This document shows, piece by piece, positions 54,458 to 63,031 of a DNA stretch of 64,000 nucleotides (positions are counted from its first letter, which is position 1; every line of letters begins with the position of its first letter). The position numbers were made by a program, and so were the translations under genes. The stretch comes from Edaphosphingomonas laterariae (lineage in GTDB: Bacteria; Pseudomonadota; Alphaproteobacteria; Sphingomonadales; Sphingomonadaceae), in the NCBI RefSeq assembly GCF_900188165.1, contig NZ_FZOS01000011.1:60959-124958 (forward strand). Direction: 5' to 3'. The notes beneath the pieces are model-generated. The model did no database searches, was not told where the DNA came from, and worked only from the letters and a program-made list of their open reading frames with translations.

Positions 54458-55258
54458 TCACGCGCCGGGGCGGTAGCGTCTGGCGGCCTGCGCGTGGCTG
54501 AGATTGGGGGCCAGCGCCTCGCGCGCGGCGACATAGGTTTCCCAGTCGTCGGCATCGGGCAGCGAGGGGATGGTGACCTTTTCGCCCTGATCGAAGCCGG
54601 CCAGCGCGGCATCGACCATGTCGCCCACATCCATCACCATTTCCGGCGGAACCAGATCCAGCTTGGCATGCGGGCCATCCCAGATCGCGGTGCGGGTGAT
54701 GCCGGGCAGCACCGCCTGGATGCGGACGCCGCTCGATCCCGCCTCGGCCTGCAAGGCTTCGGTGAAGTTGAGAAGATAGGCCTTGGTCGCGCCATAGCCC
54801 GGCTCGAACGCGCCGGACATCAGCGCCGTCACCGATGCGATGTTGATGATCGCCCCGTCGCCCGCGGCCAGCAGCCGGGGAAAGATCGCCGTCGCCAGCC
54901 GTGTCGTCGCGGTTACGTTCAGGCCGATCATCGCTTCCAGCTTGTCGGGATCGGCCGTGGCAAGCGGGCCATCGCCGACGATGCCGGCATTGTTGACCAG
55001 CATATTGATCGCCGCATCGTCGCGCAGCCTTTGTTCCACCCGGCGCAGATCGCCGGCATCGCCCAGATCGGCCGGCAGCGTTTCAACCGTGACGCCGGTT
55101 TCGGCGCGCAGGTGCCGGGCCAGTTCGTCCAGCTTGGCGGCGCTCCGCGCGACGAGGATCAGATCGTGGCCGCGCCGGGCCAGCCGTTCGGCATAAGTGG
55201 CGCCGATGCCGGATGACGCACCGGTGATGAGGGCCGTACCCGCGATGGTGGTGATCAT
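54458..55258 (-). CDS. SDR-family oxidoreductase
   Basis: A 266-residue short-chain dehydrogenase. Cofactor motif LITGASSGIGATYAERLARRGHDLILVAR, NNAGIVGDGPLA, and the catalytic pattern NIASVTALMSGAFEPGYGATKAYLLNF (Ser, Tyr, Lys). The basic ARS after the second strand suggests NADP(H). The C-terminal part is of the DltE-like type that reduces keto or acyl groups. It belongs to a same-strand run of EthD, Rieske and amidohydrolase genes, so a step in catabolism of an aromatic or steroid-like compound is likely. Confidence 0.9.
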   Translation of the reverse strand: MITTIAGTALITGASSGIGATYAERLARRGHDLILVARSAAKLDELARHLRAETGVTVETLPADLGDAGDLRRVEQRLRDDAAINMLVNNAGIVGDGPLATADPDKLEAMIGLNVTATTRLATAIFPRLLAAGDGAIINIASVTALMSGAFEPGYGATKAYLLNFTEALQAEAGSSGVRIQAVLPGITRTAIWDGPHAKLDLVPPEMVMDVGDMVDAALAGFDQGEKVTIPSLPDADDWETYVAAREALAPNLSHAQAARRYRPGA

Positions 55259-55335
55259 GGACAGATCCTTTCAGGAACTTGGCTGCCACCCCCGCGCACG
55301 GCGCGAACGGCGGCTGGGACAGGGAGGGGCCCCCG

Positions 55336-55437
55336 TCATCCCGCAATGAATGCGGGCATCGCGAACACAGGCATCTTCGCACCCTGGTCGGTGCGGAAGG
55401 AGCGGGTGCCGTCGCTGATGGTCGGATAGCTGCTCAT
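55336..55437 (-). CDS. Candidate 33-residue small protein
   Basis: ATG 55437 is preceded by AGGGAG at 8-nt spacing, and the frame gives MSSYPTISDGTRSFRTDQGA followed by a hydrophobic KMPVFAMPAFIAG end. It lies between the Rieske oxygenase and SDR genes on the same strand. It could be a real small protein, a leader peptide or the remnant of a longer gene. I know no family. Confidence rests only on the ribosome site and position. Confidence 0.4.
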   Translation of the reverse strand: MSSYPTISDGTRSFRTDQGAKMPVFAMPAFIAG

Positions 55438-55645
55438 GGCGTCACTCCCTGCCGGTGAACCGTCGATGAGGGGAAACTATCGCTCTCCTGTCCTTCCGCC
55501 TTCCCGGACCTTGGTTTAGCGGCTCTGTCTTTCCGGCTGACGCTATCATGCGTTGGTATGGCGTGGCGCCAACAAAAACGGGGCAGAACAGCTTGCGCCA
55601 TTCTGCCCCTGCGTCACGCCCCACGCGGACGAAGACGGTGTGCCG

Positions 55646-56737
55646 TCAGGCGACCTGCGGCTTATCCTCAAACGGCGCGTTGAGCGTGCCGCGGGTGATA
55701 ATCGTGCCGTTGACGCGCGCGCGGAATTCCTGCGTGCGGGCACGGGGGTTGTAGAACTGGCGATACCAGATGCGCAGCTTGCCGATCGGGCCGTCGCCCA
55801 GCACGGCCATCGGGTTGAAGCAGGGGCGCTTGTGCGTCCACACCTCGAAATCCTGGCTGAACGCATCGCACGACGCCTGCTGATAGGCGCGGGCCATGCC
55901 CACTTCCTCCTCGTTCGGCACCGCGTTCGGCACCTTCACGAGCAGGCCGTGCCACACCTTCACCACGCCGTCGTCGACGGGCGTGTGGGTGATCAGGATG
56001 ATCGACGGGAACTGGCCTTCCATCCGCGAAATCAGGATGCCGGGGCCGGTATACCAGGTGTCGGTATAAAGCGGGTCGCCGCCTTCGGCCGAAAGCGTGC
56101 GGTGCGCCGACGACATGCGCTGGACGACCTTGTGATCCTCAAAATCATTTTCGAACAGGATCACTTCCTGCGTGCCGTGGATCGGCTCGAAATGCGCGCG
56201 ATCGGCCATGTTATCGATGATTTCGATCGGATGGCTGGCCAGGATGCCCAGCCGGTCCATCTTCCAGTTCACCCAGTGCGGCGCGCCATATTCGGCGAAA
56301 TCGGGCAGATCATATTCGGGCTCGCCGCCTTCGGGATCCCACCACATCCAGATGCAGCCGGCCTTTTCCACCACCGGCCAGCTTTCCAGCTTGGCGGCGC
56401 CGGGCACCTTCTGCGGCGAATAGGGGATCTGGTTGCAGCGGCCGTCCGGGCCGAAGCGCCAGCCATGATAAGGGCAGCGGATCGAATCGCCTTCGACCTG
56501 ATTGCCGTCGCGGATCACGTAGGAGGTCGTGTTCTTGCCGATATGCGCGCCCATGTGGGGGCAGAAGGCGTCGACCAGGTGGAGATTGCCGGATTCGCCG
56601 CGATAGAGCACCATTTCGCGGCCGAAATAGCGCACCGAATGCGGCTTGGTGCCTTCCAGCTCATCCGAGTCCGCGACCATGAACCATCCCCGCGGGAAGG
56701 TCTGTTCGCCAAGCCCATATTCCGCCGTCGTCGCCAT
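55646..56737 (-). CDS. Rieske aromatic oxygenase (KshA-like)
   Basis: A 363-residue oxygenase component. The Rieske [2Fe-2S] site is CPHMGAHIG (Cys59, His61) and CPYHGWRF (Cys88, His91). The mononuclear iron ligands fit IIDNMADRAHFEPIHGT (Asp and two His, about 175-187). Similarity by motif to 3-ketosteroid 9-alpha-hydroxylase (KshA) and related single-component alpha subunits suggests a steroid or similar polycyclic substrate. ATG 56737 is preceded by GGAGAGTGAAG. A reductase partner is not in the window. Confidence 0.92.
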   Translation of the reverse strand: MATTAEYGLGEQTFPRGWFMVADSDELEGTKPHSVRYFGREMVLYRGESGNLHLVDAFCPHMGAHIGKNTTSYVIRDGNQVEGDSIRCPYHGWRFGPDGRCNQIPYSPQKVPGAAKLESWPVVEKAGCIWMWWDPEGGEPEYDLPDFAEYGAPHWVNWKMDRLGILASHPIEIIDNMADRAHFEPIHGTQEVILFENDFEDHKVVQRMSSAHRTLSAEGGDPLYTDTWYTGPGILISRMEGQFPSIILITHTPVDDGVVKVWHGLLVKVPNAVPNEEEVGMARAYQQASCDAFSQDFEVWTHKRPCFNPMAVLGDGPIGKLRIWYRQFYNPRARTQEFRARVNGTIITRGTLNAPFEDKPQVA

Positions 56738-57007
56738 CTTCACTCTCCGATCGCGGCCTGCCTGCTGGCATCGCCGCCTTCATCCACCGGGCCGCCGAAA
56801 CCGGCCATGCCCGCAGTCTAGCACCATGCGGGCGCGCAGCCGCCCTCCATTTGAACTAGCAGCCTATATCACCGAATTGCGTGAGTGCGAACCGTCATCC
56901 GCCACGCATTTCGTGACAAGCGTCTCGAATTGCACCGCGAATGCAGCAAGATCGCGGATTTCCGAACGCCCTTCCGTTTCATTTCGCGACGGAAGGGCGC
57001 TGGGCGA

Positions 57008-57718
57008 TCACATCACCGGGCGAATGTCGAACTGGCTGGTCTGCATCACGTCGATCCGGTTGAAATCCATGAACTGAACGCAGGCTTCCTGCATCAGCCG
57101 CTTGTTTTCAGCCAGTTTCTCCTCGTCGCCGACCGCGTCGAAATAGACGGCCTCGTCATGGAAGGCGGCTGCGGGGAAGCATTCCTCCACGATCGCTACG
57201 AAATCGGGCACGCCATAGGTGAGCGGCCGGACCACCAGATTCTGGCGATATTCGAAATTGGCCTGCGTCTCGACCGCGACCGACGTCTGGATCGTCCGCC
57301 AGTTATAGGCGAACTGCTCGCGGCTCAGCCCTGGGTGCAGGCCGAGGAAGACGATCTGCGAAAAGCCCTCGGTCCGCCGGCCCTTCACCGGTGGGTGCAG
57401 GGTGTTGGGCAGCGGCACCGATTCGCACACCAGCCATGCGGCGAAACGCGGGGCGGCACGGCCGATGATCTCGTCGATCGGCGCGCGGAACTTGTCGTGC
57501 GAACAATGGACCCAGATCTGGATCGCGGCATCCATCTGCGGGCGGATGCTGGCGAAGCGCGGCACATTGCCGCCGACCACATCCTCGTCCGCCACATTGA
57601 TCCTGAGCGCAAGGACGTGGGGCCCAAGCTGTTCGGCCACTTCGTCGAGCAGTTGGCGCTTGAACGTGGCGGCATCCGTGCCGCTGTCCCGCCACAATGC
57701 GTAGATGATCTTCTCCAT
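57008..57718 (-). CDS. EthD-domain protein
   Basis: A 236-residue protein that seems to hold two ferredoxin-like alpha+beta barrel repeats of the EthD type, the second with QIVFLGLHPGLSREQFAYNWRTIQTSVAVETQANFEYRQNLVVRPL. EthD proteins accompany cytochrome P450 or Rieske catabolic systems, but their chemistry is not settled. It is 270 nt upstream of the Rieske gene on the same strand; the gap (56738-57007) holds no gene I can support. Its placement supports a role in the same pathway. Confidence 0.8.
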   Translation of the reverse strand: MEKIIYALWRDSGTDAATFKRQLLDEVAEQLGPHVLALRINVADEDVVGGNVPRFASIRPQMDAAIQIWVHCSHDKFRAPIDEIIGRAAPRFAAWLVCESVPLPNTLHPPVKGRRTEGFSQIVFLGLHPGLSREQFAYNWRTIQTSVAVETQANFEYRQNLVVRPLTYGVPDFVAIVEECFPAAAFHDEAVYFDAVGDEEKLAENKRLMQEACVQFMDFNRIDVMQTSQFDIRPVM

Positions 57719-57830
57719 GGCTCTCCCGTTCGCCTGTTGCGCCGCGTCTTGATGCGCGTTCGCGTATCATGGGTGCGGCCTTGCCGCGCGTCCAGCCGAA
57801 TTGACCGGTGATGCCTCCGGTATGGCCCGC

Positions 57831-58811
57831 TCAACGCCGAAAGGCGCAATCGGCGCTTTCGCCATGTTCGATCTGCAGGGTCGCGTGGCCGATGCCGAAG
57901 CGGTCCTGCAGCATGTCCGCCGTCTCATCGAGGAACGCGTCGCCCGGGTGCCCGCCGGGGATGACGAGATGGGCGGTGAGCGCCGTTTCGGTGGTGCTGG
58001 TCGGCCAGATGTGGAGATGGTGGACACGGGCGACGCCCGGTATCGCGCCCAACGCCTCGGTCACGGCGGCGGGGTCGATCCGGCCGGGCACCGCATTCAT
58101 CGCCATCGCCAGCGATTCCCGCAACAGGCCCCATGTGCCGATCACGATCACCAGCACGATGATCAGGCTGGTGGCGGGGTCGATCCACGCCGCGCGGGTC
58201 CACAGCGTCAGCAGCCCGGCGATCACCACGCCGGCGGAAACCGCCGCGTCGGCCGCCATGTGTAGGAAGGCGCCGCGAATGTTGATGTCGTCCTTGCCCC
58301 CGCGCAGGAACAGCAGCGCGGTGCCGAGATTGATGGCGATGCCGATCGCCGCGACGATCATCACCGTGCCGCCGGGCACGGGGTGCGGTTCGCCGAAGCG
58401 CTGGATCGCGCCCAGCGTGATCGCCCCGCAGGCGATGAGCAGGAAGATGGCGTTGAACAGCGCCGCCAGGATCGATGAGCTGCGCAGCCCGTAAGTGTAG
58501 CGCGCGGTCGGCTTGGCGCGCGACAGCAGCCACGCGCCCCAGGCGATCACCAGCCCCAGCACGTCGGAAAGATTGTGCCCCGCATCGGCCAGCAGCGCCA
58601 TCGATCCCGTGGCGAAGCCATAGCCGGCCTCGATCGCGGTGAAGGCGAGGTTGAGGCCGATGCCCAGCGCGAAGGCCCGGCCATAATTGGTTGGCCCATG
58701 GGCGTGGCCGGCATGGCCGTGCCCGTGCCCGCCATGCGCATGGCCGTGATCGTCATGGCCATGATCGCCATGGCCGCCGTGTAGATGATTGTGGTTGTGG
58801 GCGCCGCCCAT
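57831..58811 (-). CDS. Cation diffusion facilitator (CDF) metal exporter
   Basis: A 326-residue CDF family transporter. The first 40 residues are very rich in His, Gly and Asp (for example HGGHGDHGHDDHGHAHGG), a probable metal buffer. Six membrane helices follow (about residues 45-240). The transport-site motifs are LADAGHNLSD in helix 2 and HMAADAAVSAGV in helix 5. The C-terminal domain holds the dimer fold. It should export Zn2+ (or Co2+/Ni2+) in exchange for protons. It stands next to two cation antiporters. Confidence 0.93.
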   Translation of the reverse strand: MGGAHNHNHLHGGHGDHGHDDHGHAHGGHGHGHAGHAHGPTNYGRAFALGIGLNLAFTAIEAGYGFATGSMALLADAGHNLSDVLGLVIAWGAWLLSRAKPTARYTYGLRSSSILAALFNAIFLLIACGAITLGAIQRFGEPHPVPGGTVMIVAAIGIAINLGTALLFLRGGKDDINIRGAFLHMAADAAVSAGVVIAGLLTLWTRAAWIDPATSLIIVLVIVIGTWGLLRESLAMAMNAVPGRIDPAAVTEALGAIPGVARVHHLHIWPTSTTETALTAHLVIPGGHPGDAFLDETADMLQDRFGIGHATLQIEHGESADCAFRR

Positions 58812-58888
58812 ATGCCGTCCGCGTCCTCGTCGTTTCCCTGCCTAGGGACGCCAGGATCGCCGACGGGTCAAGAGCTTGGCTGATGCCT

Positions 58889-60517
58889 TCAGATGCCGAT
58901 CAGCGCCTCGTCGAGCATCTGGCGGGCGATTTCGCGCTCGCCCATGATCGCCCGGTCCGCGCCATGGCTTTCGAGATGTTCGACCTCGGCATCGCCATGT
59001 GCCCGCGCGACGATGCGCAGCTTGGGGTTGATCGTCCGTGCCTGCTCGACGATCTGGCCCGCCTCGAAGCTTTCGGGGATGGCCACGAACAGCAGCCGCG
59101 CTTCCTCGATGCCGGCCTCCCGCAACAGCGCGCCATTGGCGGGTTCGCCCACCAGCACCGTTGCGCAGGCATCGGTGGGCAGGCCGGCCTTGTCGGTCTC
59201 CGCCTCGATCACCGTCACCTTCTCGCCCGCTTCGACCAGCCCGGCGGCGACCAGACGGCCGACGCGGCCATGGCCGACGAGGATGACGTGCCCCTTGGTC
59301 GGCGCGGGTGGCGTGCCGCCGATCGCGGCCTCCGGCGCGCCGGGCACCAGCTTGTTGGCGAAACGATCGATCAGGCTGAACAGCAGCGGGTTGAGCATGA
59401 TCGAGATGATCGCGCCGGCCAGGATCAGATCACGCCCGTCCGCCGGCACGAGCTTCAGCGAAAAGCCGAGCGTGGCGAGGATGAAGGAAAATTCGCCGAT
59501 CTGGGCCAGGCTCGCCGCGATGGTCAGCGCGGTCTTGTTCGATCGGCCGAAGGCCCGCACGATCAGGAACGCGGCCACCGATTTGCCGAACATGATGATC
59601 GCAACGGTGATCGCCAGCGCCAGCGGCTCGTCGGTCACGATCGCCGGGTTGAACAGCATGCCGACCGACACGAAGAACAGGACAGCAAAGGCGTCGCGCA
59701 GCGGCAGCGTTTCTTCCGCCGCGCGCTGGCTGAGCGGCGATTCTGCCAGGATCATGCCGGCGAAGAAGGCGCCCAGCGCGAAGGACACGCCGAACAGGAT
59801 GGCCGCGCCGAACGCGACGCCCAGCGCGATCGCCAGCACCGCAAGGCGGAACAGTTCGCGCGATCCCGAATGAGCGACCGAATGGAGCATCCACGGCACC
59901 GCGCGCCGGCCGACGATCAGCATGAAGGCGACGAACGCGATCACCTTGCCGATCGTGACCGCCAGCGTCTGCAGGATGGCGCTGCTGCCACCGCCGCCGG
60001 TGGCGATCGCCGGGATCATGACGAGCGCGAGCACCATCACAAGATCCTCGACGATCAGCCAGCCGACCGCGATCTGCCCGCGTTCCGTATCGACGATGCG
60101 CCGTTCCTGCAGCGCGCGCAGCAGCACCACGGTGGACGCCACCGAAAGCGCGAGGCCGAAGACGAAGCCGCCCGCCATCGACCAGCCCATCCACCAGGCG
60201 AGCCCCATGCCGAGCAGCGTCGCCACCGTGATCTGGCCGATGGCGCCGGGCACCGCGATGCGGCGCACCGCCATCAGATGCTTCACCGAAAAATGCAGGC
60301 CGACGCCGAACATCAGCAGGATCACGCCCAGTTCGGCCAGTTCGTTGGCCAGGCTCTGATCGGCCACATAGCCGGGGGTGAACGGCCCGACCGCGATGCC
60401 GGCCAGCAGGTAACCGATCAGGGGAGACAATCGCAGGCGGAAGGCAATCTGGCCAAGGATGAAGGCGAGAACCAGGCCGGCAACGATCGTGCCGATGAGC
60501 GGGGTTACATGCGGCAT
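58889..60517 (-). CDS. CPA2 cation:proton antiporter, YbaL type
   Basis: A 542-residue protein with about 12 membrane helices (FRLRLSPLIGYLLAGIAVGP, LMFGVGLHFS and LIVEDLVMVLALVMIPAI) followed by a cytoplasmic TrkA-N Rossmann domain (ILVGHGRVGRLVAAGLVEAGEKVTVIEAE). The layout matches YbaL / KefB-like putative K+/H+ exchangers. It lies in head-to-head arrangement with a second CPA2 gene, sharing a 219-nt promoter region, so both may answer the same osmotic or pH signal. Confidence 0.9.
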   Translation of the reverse strand: MPHVTPLIGTIVAGLVLAFILGQIAFRLRLSPLIGYLLAGIAVGPFTPGYVADQSLANELAELGVILLMFGVGLHFSVKHLMAVRRIAVPGAIGQITVATLLGMGLAWWMGWSMAGGFVFGLALSVASTVVLLRALQERRIVDTERGQIAVGWLIVEDLVMVLALVMIPAIATGGGGSSAILQTLAVTIGKVIAFVAFMLIVGRRAVPWMLHSVAHSGSRELFRLAVLAIALGVAFGAAILFGVSFALGAFFAGMILAESPLSQRAAEETLPLRDAFAVLFFVSVGMLFNPAIVTDEPLALAITVAIIMFGKSVAAFLIVRAFGRSNKTALTIAASLAQIGEFSFILATLGFSLKLVPADGRDLILAGAIISIMLNPLLFSLIDRFANKLVPGAPEAAIGGTPPAPTKGHVILVGHGRVGRLVAAGLVEAGEKVTVIEAETDKAGLPTDACATVLVGEPANGALLREAGIEEARLLFVAIPESFEAGQIVEQARTINPKLRIVARAHGDAEVEHLESHGADRAIMGEREIARQMLDEALIGI

Positions 60518-60736
60518 GCGGTTCGATCGGTCTCCTTGGGGGCCGGAAGCAGAAAGCTAAGCTACTTGCGACGGATTTTGAACAGGCGATGCGTGGCCGG
60601 CCGGCCACAAGGTCGTTCATATTCCGATATAGAGGCCGGCCGGGCAGGCACACCCCGAGGGCGGTTGCGAAACAAAAAGTAAAAAAAGTCGCGCGGCGCT
60701 GGAAATGCGGCGGCGCAGCAAGCAAAGTGGCCGGCG

Positions 60737-62533
60737 ATGCCATTGCCGATCCAATCCGACGCTTTCAGCGATTCCCTCGTCATCCTTGGGGCCGCTGGCC
60801 TCGTCATACCGGCCTTCGCGCGATTTCGCGTCAATCCGGTGATCGGGTTCATCCTGGTCGGGCTGCTCGTCGGCCCGGCGGGGCTGGGCTCGCTCGTCGA
60901 TCGCGCGCCGTGGCTTTATCACTTCACGATCACCGACAAGCATTCGATCGAGCCGTTCGCCGAAATGGGCATCGTGCTGCTGCTCTTCTCGATCGGCCTC
61001 GAACTGTCCTTCAAGCGCTTATGGTCGATGCGCGGCTCGGTGTTCGGGCTGGGCGCGGCGGAACTCATCATATCGGGGCTGGTGATCGGCGCCGCGCTGT
61101 TCCTGATGGGGCAGGGCTGGGCGGGCGCGATCGGCCTCGGCCTCGCTTTGGCGCTGTCGTCGACCGCGCTGGTGCTGCCGATGACGGGAACGGCCAGCCA
61201 GGTCGGCCGTGCGGCCTTCGCGATGCTGCTGTTCGAGGATCTGGCGCTGGTGCCGATCATCTTCGGCCTCGGCGCGCTGGCCCCCACCGCCAGCGACGAA
61301 GGCTGGGAAGGGCTGGTTACTACCCTGTGGCAGGGGGGCCTTACCGTCGCGGTGCTGATGATCATGGGGCGGCTCCTGCTCCCCCGCCTGTTCGCGCAGG
61401 CCGCGCGCACCAAAAGTCCCGAACTTTTCCTGTCCGCCAGCCTGCTCGTCGTCATCCTGTCCAGCATCGCCACCACCGCCGTCGGCCTGTCGCCGATCGT
61501 GGGCGCGCTGCTCGCCGGTCTGCTGATCGCCGAAACCGACTATCATACCGAGGTCGAAGTGATCACCGCGCCTTTCAAAGGGCTCGCGCTCGGCGTGTTC
61601 CTCATCACCATCGGCATGAGCCTCGATCTGCGCGTCATCCTCGCCAACTGGCCGGCGCTGGTCACGGCGGTCGTCGGCGTGGTCGCCGCCAAGGCGATCG
61701 TCACCGCGCTGCTGCTGCGCTTTTCGGGCGCGGCCCGGGGCGTCGCCACCGAAACCGCGCTGCTGATGGCCTCGCCCTCGGAAACCACGTTGATCGTGCT
61801 CGCGGCGGCCGCGCAGGCAAAGCTCATCATGCCGTCCACGGCGGCCTTCTGGCAGATCGTCACCGCGATCGGCCTCACCATCACGCCGTTGCTCGCGCGG
61901 GTTGGCCGCGATGTCGCCCGGCGGGTCGAGCTGCGCGAAGCGCCCGAGGCGCCGGAACTGATGGAAGCGCAGCCGGGCCGCACGGTGATCGCTGGCTTCG
62001 GCCGCGTCGGCCGCCTCGTCGCGCAGATGCTCGACGAACATAAGCGCCCCTATATCGCGCTCGATGCCGATATCGATTCGATCGCAACAGCACGGCGGCG
62101 CAATTACAATGTCATGTTCGGCGATATCACCCGCCCCGGCATGATCGAACGGCTCGATCTCGCCAACGCCAGCGCGCTTGTGCTGACGATGGACGAACCG
62201 GTGCAGATCGTCCGCACGGTGCGCCGTGTCCGGTCGCTTCACCCCGATCTCACGATCATCGCGCGTGCCCGCGATGCCAATCATGCGGCCGAACTCTACA
62301 AGGCCGGCGCCACCGATGCGGTGCCCGAAACGCTCGAATCCTCGCTGCAATTGTCGGAAGCGGTGCTGGTCGATCTTGGCGTGGCGATGGGGCCGGTGAT
62401 CGCCTCGATCCACGAAAAGCGCGCCCAATTGCGCGCCAAGATCATGCACATGGCCGAAACCACGCGGGAGCCTCCGCTGCGCGTTCGCCGCCTGCGCGAC
62501 GTGGCGGCCGAACAGGCGGGCGAGCCCGGCTGA
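60737..62533 (+). CDS. CPA2 cation:proton antiporter, KefB/KefC-like
   Basis: A 598-residue antiporter. The membrane part has FRVNPVIGFILVGLLVGPAGLG, MGIVLLLFSIGLELSFKRL and LLFEDLALVPIIFGLGAL. The cytoplasmic part starts GRTVIAGFGRVGRLVAQMLDEHKRPYIALDAD (TrkA-N, nucleotide binding). This is the class of K+ efflux systems linked to glutathione-type signals. No KefF/KefG-like regulator is adjacent. Divergent from the YbaL-type gene. About 31 nt after its stop lies a CRP-like palindrome. Confidence 0.9.
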   Translation: MPLPIQSDAFSDSLVILGAAGLVIPAFARFRVNPVIGFILVGLLVGPAGLGSLVDRAPWLYHFTITDKHSIEPFAEMGIVLLLFSIGLELSFKRLWSMRGSVFGLGAAELIISGLVIGAALFLMGQGWAGAIGLGLALALSSTALVLPMTGTASQVGRAAFAMLLFEDLALVPIIFGLGALAPTASDEGWEGLVTTLWQGGLTVAVLMIMGRLLLPRLFAQAARTKSPELFLSASLLVVILSSIATTAVGLSPIVGALLAGLLIAETDYHTEVEVITAPFKGLALGVFLITIGMSLDLRVILANWPALVTAVVGVVAAKAIVTALLLRFSGAARGVATETALLMASPSETTLIVLAAAAQAKLIMPSTAAFWQIVTAIGLTITPLLARVGRDVARRVELREAPEAPELMEAQPGRTVIAGFGRVGRLVAQMLDEHKRPYIALDADIDSIATARRRNYNVMFGDITRPGMIERLDLANASALVLTMDEPVQIVRTVRRVRSLHPDLTIIARARDANHAAELYKAGATDAVPETLESSLQLSEAVLVDLGVAMGPVIASIHEKRAQLRAKIMHMAETTREPPLRVRRLRDVAAEQAGEPG

Positions 62534-62564
62534 ATCGTTACGGAACTTTAAGGTAACCGGCAAA

Positions 62565-62582
62565 GCGTGACCTATGTCACGC
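62565..62582. promoter_or_regulatory. CRP/FNR-type palindrome upstream of the small membrane protein gene
   Basis: GCGTGA-CCTATG-TCACGC is a perfect 6-bp inverted repeat with GTGA-N6-TCAC spacing, the geometry of CRP-family sites. Relative to a weak -10 candidate CACAAT (62623-62628) it would sit near -61.5, a class I position for the gene at 62647. The assignment is inference. Confidence 0.55.
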
Positions 62583-62646
62583 GTTTCCAACGGCTTCCCA
62601 TGGTCTACCGGCGTTCGTCATTCACAATCCCATTCGGGAGTTGCGC

Positions 62647-62823
62647 ATGCGTGCCTCGCCGATCGCCCGTACCCTGTTCTGGATGCTGCTGGCTCTCGCT
62701 CTGTGCGTGGGCCTCTATCTCCATGGCTCTATCGGGCTCGGCTTTCTTCAGAATGAGGGGCGCTGGGTGTCGCGGGGCGTGGATGCCCCGGCATTGACCG
62801 CCGTCGCCGACCTGCGCTGCTGA
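62647..62823 (+). CDS. Small single-pass membrane or exported protein
   Basis: A 58-residue protein. ATG 62647 follows GGGAG at 7-nt spacing. The N-terminus is basic with a hydrophobic segment (TLFWMLLALALCVGLYLHGSIGL), so it is membrane-anchored or cleaved. The short remainder is polar and ends in ALTAVADLRC. No family recognised. Its only clear context is the CRP-like site upstream and the antiporter gene before it. Confidence 0.6.
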   Translation: MRASPIARTLFWMLLALALCVGLYLHGSIGLGFLQNEGRWVSRGVDAPALTAVADLRC

Positions 62824-62907
62824 ACCTCAGCCGATAAATCGCTGATCCCGCTGGGTGCCGCCGTGCTCGCACGGCCTCACCTTGTGCGCTGGCCCCATGC
62901 AATCCAG

Positions 62908-62940
62908 AAAAAAGCGGCGGCAACCGGGGGTTGCCGCCGC
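62908..62940 (-). terminator. Strong Rho-independent terminator (minus strand)
   Basis: GCGGCGGCAACC and GGTTGCCGCCGC are perfect 12-bp arms with a 3-nt loop, followed on the minus strand by six T's (62913 to 62908). Nothing long is encoded on that strand upstream, so it ends a short transcript. Confidence 0.9.
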
Positions 62941-62982
62941 CAGAATAAAGGAGGAGCTGCTGAAGCTCGTCCTCCGGGTCGC
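62908..62982 (-). ncRNA. Candidate roughly 75-nt small RNA with anti-Shine-Dalgarno stretch
   Basis: A -10-like TATGAA (62994 to 62989) with no good -35 lies just upstream of a start near 62982. A CRP-type palindrome is centred about 42 nt before that start, the class II position. The transcript would carry a GGAG / CTCC plus GAGCT / AGCTC hairpin, then CUCCUCCUUUA, matching the anti-Shine-Dalgarno end of 16S rRNA. A perfect terminator stem follows. No reading frame closes before the terminator. Exact ends are inferred. Confidence 0.6.
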
Positions 62983-63017
62983 AGCCCATTCATAGCGGTG
63001 ATTCGTGACAGCTCGCC

Positions 63018-63031
63018 GTGACATTCGTCAC
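63018..63031. promoter_or_regulatory. CRP/FNR-type palindrome of the small RNA promoter
   Basis: GTGA-CATTCG-TCAC (inside the perfect GTGAC-N4-GTCAC inverted repeat) has the same layout as the site at 62565. On the minus strand it lies about 42 nt upstream of the inferred small RNA start. The stretch 63032-63323 holds nothing else I can support. Confidence 0.55.

Noticed and set aside
58691..60682. Plus-strand 663-codon open frame over the YbaL-type gene
   Set aside because: Antisense shadow; the minus-strand protein has membrane helices and a TrkA-N domain, the plus one only charged repeats.
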